A DNA stretch of 64,000 nucleotides, taken from Diabrotica undecimpunctata (Eukaryota; Arthropoda; Insecta; Coleoptera; Chrysomelidae). Location of the stretch: assembly GCF_040954645.1 (NCBI RefSeq), contig NC_092808.1:112632049-112696048 (forward strand), written 5' to 3'. The translations under genes and the position numbers were made by a program. Shown piece by piece: positions 59,375 to 64,000 of the stretch. The stretch's first letter is position 1, and every line of letters begins with the position of its first letter. The notes under the pieces were generated by a model. That model was given only the letters and a program-made list of their open reading frames with translations, had not been told where the DNA came from and ran no database searches.

Positions 59375-60282
59375 ATACAGCGAGGAGTACGGCAAGGAGA
59401 CACCGTCTATCCAAAGCTATTCGTGACACTTTTAGAACATACTTGTAAGAAGGCACATCTGAACGAGCATGGTATCAACATAAATCGAGAGAAACTCAGT
59501 CATTTAAGATTTGCAGATAACATCGTCCTTATAGCCGATCGTATGAATGATGCAATAATGATGTTTGAAAAATTATATCACGCTTCCTTGGAGGTCGGAA
59601 AAAAGATTAATATGAACAAGACGCAAATAATGATTAATCTGGTGCTAAATCGAAATATTGCTGTTGATGGAATGGATATTGTGCCGGATAAGTACTTAAA
59701 ACATGAAATTCGGTTGGGCAGAGATAACCAAATATATGAGCTCCCACGTCGCATAGCAGCGTGGGCAGCATTTGGTATTTCAAACTATGTATTTAAATCG
59801 GATCTACCCATATACCTCAAAAGAAAAATATTTGACCAATGTGTGTTACCTGTACTCACTTATGGAGCGGAAACATTAACACTCACAAAAACGGTAGTGA
59901 ATAAGATTCGCATAACTCAGAGGACTATGGAGCGCCAGATGTTGGGTGTCTCTCTTGATTTGGAGAGACCAAATCCCAAACGAAGAAATACGTCTTAGAA
60001 CAAAAACAACAGACATTATCGAAAAAATCGCTTCGCTAAAATGGAATTGGGCAGCACACGTCGCCAGATTATCAGACAACCGATGGACAAAACGTATTGT
60101 CGAGTGGAGACCAAGACAAGAAGCAATACGGAGCAGAGGACGCCCACCAACTAGAGGGACTGACGACCTGGAGCGTATTAGCAATAACTGGATACAAGCC
60201 ACACAAGACAGAGTCAGATGTAAAGATCTAAGGGAGACCTATGTTCAGCAGTAGACGCATACAGGTTATTGATGGTGATGAT
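59375..60282 (+). pseudogene. RTE-type LINE, RT palm to 3' end
   Basis: It reads IQRGVRQGDTVYPKLFVTLL, LSHLRFADNIVLIADRMND (FADN in place of FADD), INMNKTQIMINLVLNR, YLKHEIRLGRDNQIYEL, DQCVLPVLTYGAETLTLT and TMERQMLGVSLDLERP. After a frameshift near 59960 it continues with RTKTTDIIEKIASLKWN, RWTKRIVEWRPRQEAIRSRG, RPPTRGTDDLERISNNWIQA and DLRETYVQQ. It ends in a gatggtgatgat tail near 60282. One main frameshift. It starts exactly where the previous LINE's GAA tail stops, with no spacer. Confidence 0.85.
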
Positions 60283-60769
60283 CAATTGTTCAAGTGTGCC
60301 GTCTGCCGTCGGGCAGTACAGCAACTGACGTCCTACAGGGCAGCAGTTGCAGTCAGATGTCGGAATCAGTCTTATACAAATTAATACTGGAAAGTAATGA
60401 CGTCTGCCGAGGGGGAAATTGCAACTGCAACTGCCGTCTGCAGTTGCTGTTTGCCGTCTGCATTCGTTGTCGGAATCGTACCTTTAGAGCGAGGAAGCTT
60501 GCTAATGTGTGGTTAATACTGATTCCAATCATCAATGGCATGACGAGGAGGATAGATATCCCGACTGTTTTCCTATCCAATCCAAGTCCTCTCAAATTAG
60601 TCAAGGAAAGACACAAGTTTCCATAGATTTCTTGTAGAAGAATATCTGGTAGAAGACAAATAGTACAAAGACATTGGACAGCTCGAACGCTGTTATCTGC
60701 CTTGTATGCATAGCGAGTCCCATTACCAATTGAAGGGATAGTGGTTTAGTGCAAATAGTTGAAATTGTT
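60283..60769. other. GC-richer stretch with repeated ctgccgtc and gcaactgc words
   Basis: Between 60297 and 60475 the words gccgtctgc, gcagttgc and gcaactgc recur in both directions (60297, 60345, 60395, 60420-60455). This pattern is seen in some non-autonomous DNA elements with repetitive ends, but I could not fix terminal repeats or a TSD. The 110-codon frame at 60294-60626 follows the repeats and has no domain. Confidence 0.4.
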
Positions 60770-60835
60770 ATGAAGGTTAAGTGGATTTTAGTGGAAATGG
60801 TTTTTCAAGGAAATGGTTTTAGTGGAAATAGATTC
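60770..60835. repeat. Reverse copies of the accatttccactaaaa repeat
   Basis: Units ttttagtggaaatggtttt (three partial) are the reverse complement of those at 58165-58340. Confidence 0.6.
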
Positions 60836-61006
60836 GAAACGACGAAAAAAAAATACAAAAAAATGGAATAGGGGTATAAAAACGAAGAAAATAAAGTAAA
60901 AATGATGTCAAAATAAAAAGAAAGAAATAGTTTAGCAAAAAACAAATAGTAAGTGAAAAGAGTTTCAAAATATTCTTATTCAATATTCAGTTTTCCATGT
61001 TGCATG

Positions 61007-62185
61007 TCATTGTTGCCAACTACTAGAATTACCTGGACTTATCAACATCTTTTCTGTTTGGAATAGACATGTCTAGTTCTTTCCCTAGACATATTTTATA
61101 AATCATTATTACAATGCAAAAATAGTAGCTTTTCTACATTTTTTGATTTTAATTTGTTTCTGCATTCGGTTACTATTTGACCGGCTTTAGAAAAGATGCG
61201 TTCGCATGGAACAGACGTAGCACATGCGCATAAATACTTTTTGGATAATTTAGATAACCAGGGATACACTCTTTGCCTCTCGCACCACCAAACGAGAGGA
61301 TCCTTTTTTCTTTGAATTTTTCTTTGATTTTTCTCTGAAAACTAACGGTTTCATTTTCAGTAGATTGCAATTCTATAAAATAAACTAGTTTATCCTGAAT
61401 TTGATTTAAACCATTTTTAAATTGTCTTCGTTGCTGAATGCCTTTGTTTTAAATCTCGGATCCAAGAAAGAAGCTTTACCCAGTATTGGGATAATATTGT
61501 TTTTAGGATTTTCAAAACGGGCAATAATGGAGTCAAGCAGAAAATTTATTGCAGTTCTTCCTGCTTGACTAAATACTTTAACGTTAATTCGCTCTAAAGA
61601 CGAAAGTAGTCCTTTTATAATGAGTATAACTTTGGAGAGGGTTACTTACTTTTCTGCGCTCATTTCAACAGTAACTGCTTTAAAAAAAATTTAAAATATG
61701 GCCAAAATTCTTCTAATATCGTCCATTCTTCTTCGGTTGGAAGACTAAAATAGAATTGAGCAAAAGAGCAACTGTTGCAGCCAAAGGTTTCGATAATGTA
61801 ACTAGTCTCTCAAACATATAGTATGTCGGGTTCCACCTTGTTGCTACATCATTAATCAACTTTAACTGGATTCAGATGGGTTTCATTTGATTTTGAGTAG
61901 CTCTGTGTGTAGCAGTCCATTCAAACTTCGCTGAAAGAAATCTACAATTTCTTTGATTGTTTTTTGCAAGACTTCCGTATTTTTTAATGCATCTTTAACA
62001 ATTAAATTTGTTTTGTGTTACCGATATCCGGGTATTTCGCTTAGTTATAGTTTGGTAAGTTTTATCATGTACCAAAAGTAACGAGTCTTTCTAACAACGA
62101 GGAATCGGTACTTTGGGTATTGGACAAATACCCGTTACTTTGTAACGAGTAGGTACTTTTTTACATCACTATAGCGGAGACAAGC
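61007..62185 (-). mobile_element. hAT element remnant with decayed ends
   Basis: On the minus strand the right end (62185-62050) shows tgatgtaaaaaagtacc then cgttacaaagtaacggg, typical of a hAT terminus with CAGTG-type ends. The left end near 61007 (cattgttgccaac) may be its partner. The transposase region is 61095-62020. The boundaries are estimates and no 8-bp TSD was confirmed. Confidence 0.55.
61095..62020 (-). pseudogene. hAT transposase, C-terminal two thirds
   Basis: The minus strand reads NLIVKDALKNTEVLQKTIK with EIVDFF (near 61990-61930). LINDVATRWNPTYYMFERL follows near 61870-61800 (the TRWNSTYYML block of hAT), then WPYFKFF-like blocks, and FSQAGRTAINFLLDSIIARF near 61580-61520. 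The dimerisation region is CATSVPCERIFSKAGQIVTE and KNVEKLLFLHCN at 61230-61110. Frameshifts at about 61840, 61700, 61640 and 61200. The N-terminal BED finger is absent. A cut-and-paste enzyme of which only a relic remains. Confidence 0.75.
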
Positions 62186-62189
62186 CTCT

Positions 62190-63050
62190 TATAACATCGC
62201 ACTTGTTTAGCAGATAAATAAAGGTAAAATAATATCAATATTTGTAGTGTTTTGTTCAACTTGATTTCCACGTTGTGAAACAACTATTGAAATTGTAGTG
62301 TAGGTATCAAGATATTAATGTGTGAATGTGTACAGTTTATTTTTACAAAAGTGTCTATAAAATTGATTTGTATAGTAACCTACAGTAATTTATGGAAATA
62401 ATATAACAGTAACTATTATAATTTTTACAATAAATCTAATGAATATTTAAAACCTTACACAATATAAAAGTAGTATTTATGAGAAAAGAAACTAGTAACT
62501 TATTCATAAAGAAATTATTATTGTCGATAGCAATCGTCTTTATGTCATTGTTTTTGAACTTCAAAACTGTATATTTATCTTCTATTATACGTAGAAAGTA
62601 TAGAAGGAAATGTAAGTCAGTGAACAAACAGTACAATTATTATTTTTATAAGGAAGTCCGGAATTGAATTTTAGCATATGGGAAGGTAAATATATTTTTA
62701 ATTTGGTTAGTAACAGTTAGGAATACAGAATCGAATTTCTAAAAATGTTAACTTAAAAAATCATCATTCATCATCGGGGGTGCTAATAAAGTTTGTCCGA
62801 ACAACAGTGTTCAGTTATTGCTGCCAATTTTATAGCCAGAATATATGACAGGCTAATCAAAAATGAAATAGGAAAGCAGAGAATATATTAGTAGACCAAA
62901 ACAGTTAACAAATAAAAAGCCTTTTTCGTGACACTCTTTGATACAGGTATCTAACAATTGCTTTTGGTAAATTTGGTAATAACAATAGGTAACAAAACAA
63001 AATATGTAAAAGATTAATTCTTACGGCAACTGTGTTTGTGAGTATTAGTT
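62190..63050. other. AT-rich spacer
   Basis: Around 62825-62870 the codons ARIYDRLIKNEIGKQ faintly resemble a LINE RT passage. This is too short to annotate. Nothing else seen. Confidence 0.35.
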
Positions 63051-63053
63051 CCG

Positions 63054-64000
63054 TTATAGTCCATGTTGTGAGACTGCTCCCGTAGGAAAAATGTTTCTGA
63101 TTCGGATTCTTTGTGGACTCTTGTTCAAAAATATCTTCTTTAAACTTTGACTAGAAGAACCAGGTTCACCATTTCGAGCTGATGATGGTCGACCTACATT
63201 TCGTTTTTTCTTGAAAGAAACATGGCCAGTCGCTATCTTTTCACGGAATTCTGGAAGAGATAGAAGCCTCTCCTCTTCGCAACAGTCACTGGAATTATTT
63301 GCCTTTTCGGCACGTATACGTTTATATAGAATGAATGCGTTTGTGGCGGCCATGTCGACAAAATTATAGAATATCCGAATCATAATATTTCTGCTTTTAG
63401 CTCGAATGTGATATCGACCCATAAGGCCATCCATCAAATCGACTCCACGCATGTGAGCATTATTCACGTATGATTTGTGGAGAATCAACTTCGATGTGTT
63501 TCCTTTGCTTCTTGTCATAACCAGGTACTTTTGCTATGTGTTAATTTGGAGTGGTTCTTATAAAAGGTTCAATGCCAACATAAGTCGATGCCAGGAGGAC
63601 ACATGTGTTATCCTTCCACAATACAGTGCTGACGTTGATCCCATAACTTAAGGTCATGTATTCTATAGAAAACCCTCTACTTTTTTTTATTTACTTCTCT
63701 ATCAGTCAGCAGTTTACACGCTGGTAAACGATTAGCTACAAATAAAAAATTGAAACATGTATCATTTTGAATAATAAAAACTACTGAAAATTTAATTATC
63801 TCTTACTGTGCCTAAACTATAAATTCCTCTTGCACGTAAATATACCAAAAGAGCAAGCGAAGTATAGAAGTTGTCAAAATAAAAGATGTGATGCACGAAA
63901 TTAGAAATCGTTTGTGATAAACGATTCACAACATTTGATGTTGCTCCTAGGTCTGGTGTACCAGACAAGACTTCATTATCTCCAGCACCATTGTAGATTT
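63054..64000 (-). pseudogene. piggyBac transposase copy 3, running off the window
   Basis: Read on minus, 64000-63780 gives VLSGTPDLGATSNVVNRL, then YFDNFYTSLALLVYLRARGI with the second catalytic Asp, SLGTVR and a stop. After about 65 bp, RLPACKLLTDREVNKK, then RGFSIEYMTLSYGINVSTV with LWKDN, LLASTYVGIEPFIR and a stop. The frame 63518-63054 then has YVNNAHMRGVDLMDGLMGRY (third catalytic Asp) and IFYNFVDMAATNAFILYKRI. The protein ends at SQHGL without the usual Cys-rich tail. The first Asp would lie beyond 64000. Stops make this copy inactive. It is closer in wording to an insect piggyBac-derived group than to copies 1 and 2. Confidence 0.8.

Noticed and set aside
62790..62880. LINE RT-like words ARIYDRLIKNEIGKQ
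   Set aside because: A single short block without flanking RT motifs.
63715..63785. Possible intron in piggyBac copy 3 (gtaaga ... ttgtag)
   Set aside because: Splicing at these sites gives the wrong frame (NRLPACK is not reached), so I treat it as an interruption.

Overview
The window looks like intergenic sequence from a large, repeat-rich, AT-rich insect genome. A beetle is a reasonable guess from the mix of elements, but this is inference. The supporting signs are very low coding density, long (TA)n arrays, a short intron inside a transposase, Penelope-like elements (PLEs), RTE-type and other APE-endonuclease LINEs, three piggyBac copies, hAT, PIF/Harbinger, Tc1-like and pogo-like DNA elements, and foldback elements. 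I saw no tRNA, rRNA or CRISPR array.

Only one gene looks like an ordinary host gene. It is an intact, intronless isoaspartyl peptidase/L-asparaginase of the ASRGL1 type at 13230-14153 (+), with the catalytic Thr at residue 168. Almost everything else recognisable is mobile DNA, mostly broken.

Layout. 0-3.1 kb: a LINE tail and a Tc1-like transposase pseudogene. 3.7-6.2 kb: a large inverted-repeat element containing a second, almost perfect 750-bp palindrome and a 5'-truncated LINE. 6.3-10 kb: LINE fragments, one with an RNase H domain and a clear 14-bp target-site duplication (TSD). 10.9-12.9 kb: a (TA)n array and a PLE remnant with a hammerhead-ribozyme-like motif. 13.2-14.2 kb: the asparaginase gene. 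14.9-18.8 kb: nested insertions (LINE endonuclease, PIF/Harbinger with MADF and transposase genes, a DUF7869-like gene, two later LINE insertions). 19.6-20.7 kb: LINE pieces. 20.9-23.7 kb: a piggyBac element with TTAA, terminal repeats and a spliceable intron, split by a LINE. 25-28.3 kb: a pogo-like MITE inside a (TA)n array, then a PLE whose RT and GIY-YIG frame is open. 29-33.9 kb: degraded LINEs and a second DUF7869-like pseudogene. 34-41.2 kb: a diverged duplication, one copy of which took in a 2.9-kb RTE LINE and a palindromic element; the other copy preserves the empty sites. 42.9-46.1 kb: a LINE endonuclease half joined to a PLE terminus, then another LINE 3' end. 46.3-48.1 kb: piggyBac copy 2, with all three catalytic Asp codons but frameshifted. 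49.6-52.8 kb: an RTE LINE and a hAT pseudogene split by an inverted repeat. 53-60.3 kb: small palindromes, an exon of an IS630/Tc1-like gene, several LINEs and an inverted satellite pair. 61-62.2 kb: a hAT remnant. 63-64 kb: piggyBac copy 3, running off the end.

There is no operon or pathway here. The main information is the order of insertions. Seven retroelement insertions have TSDs readable by eye, and three can be checked against an empty site or a broken reading frame that rejoins across them. Coordinates of degraded elements are approximate.
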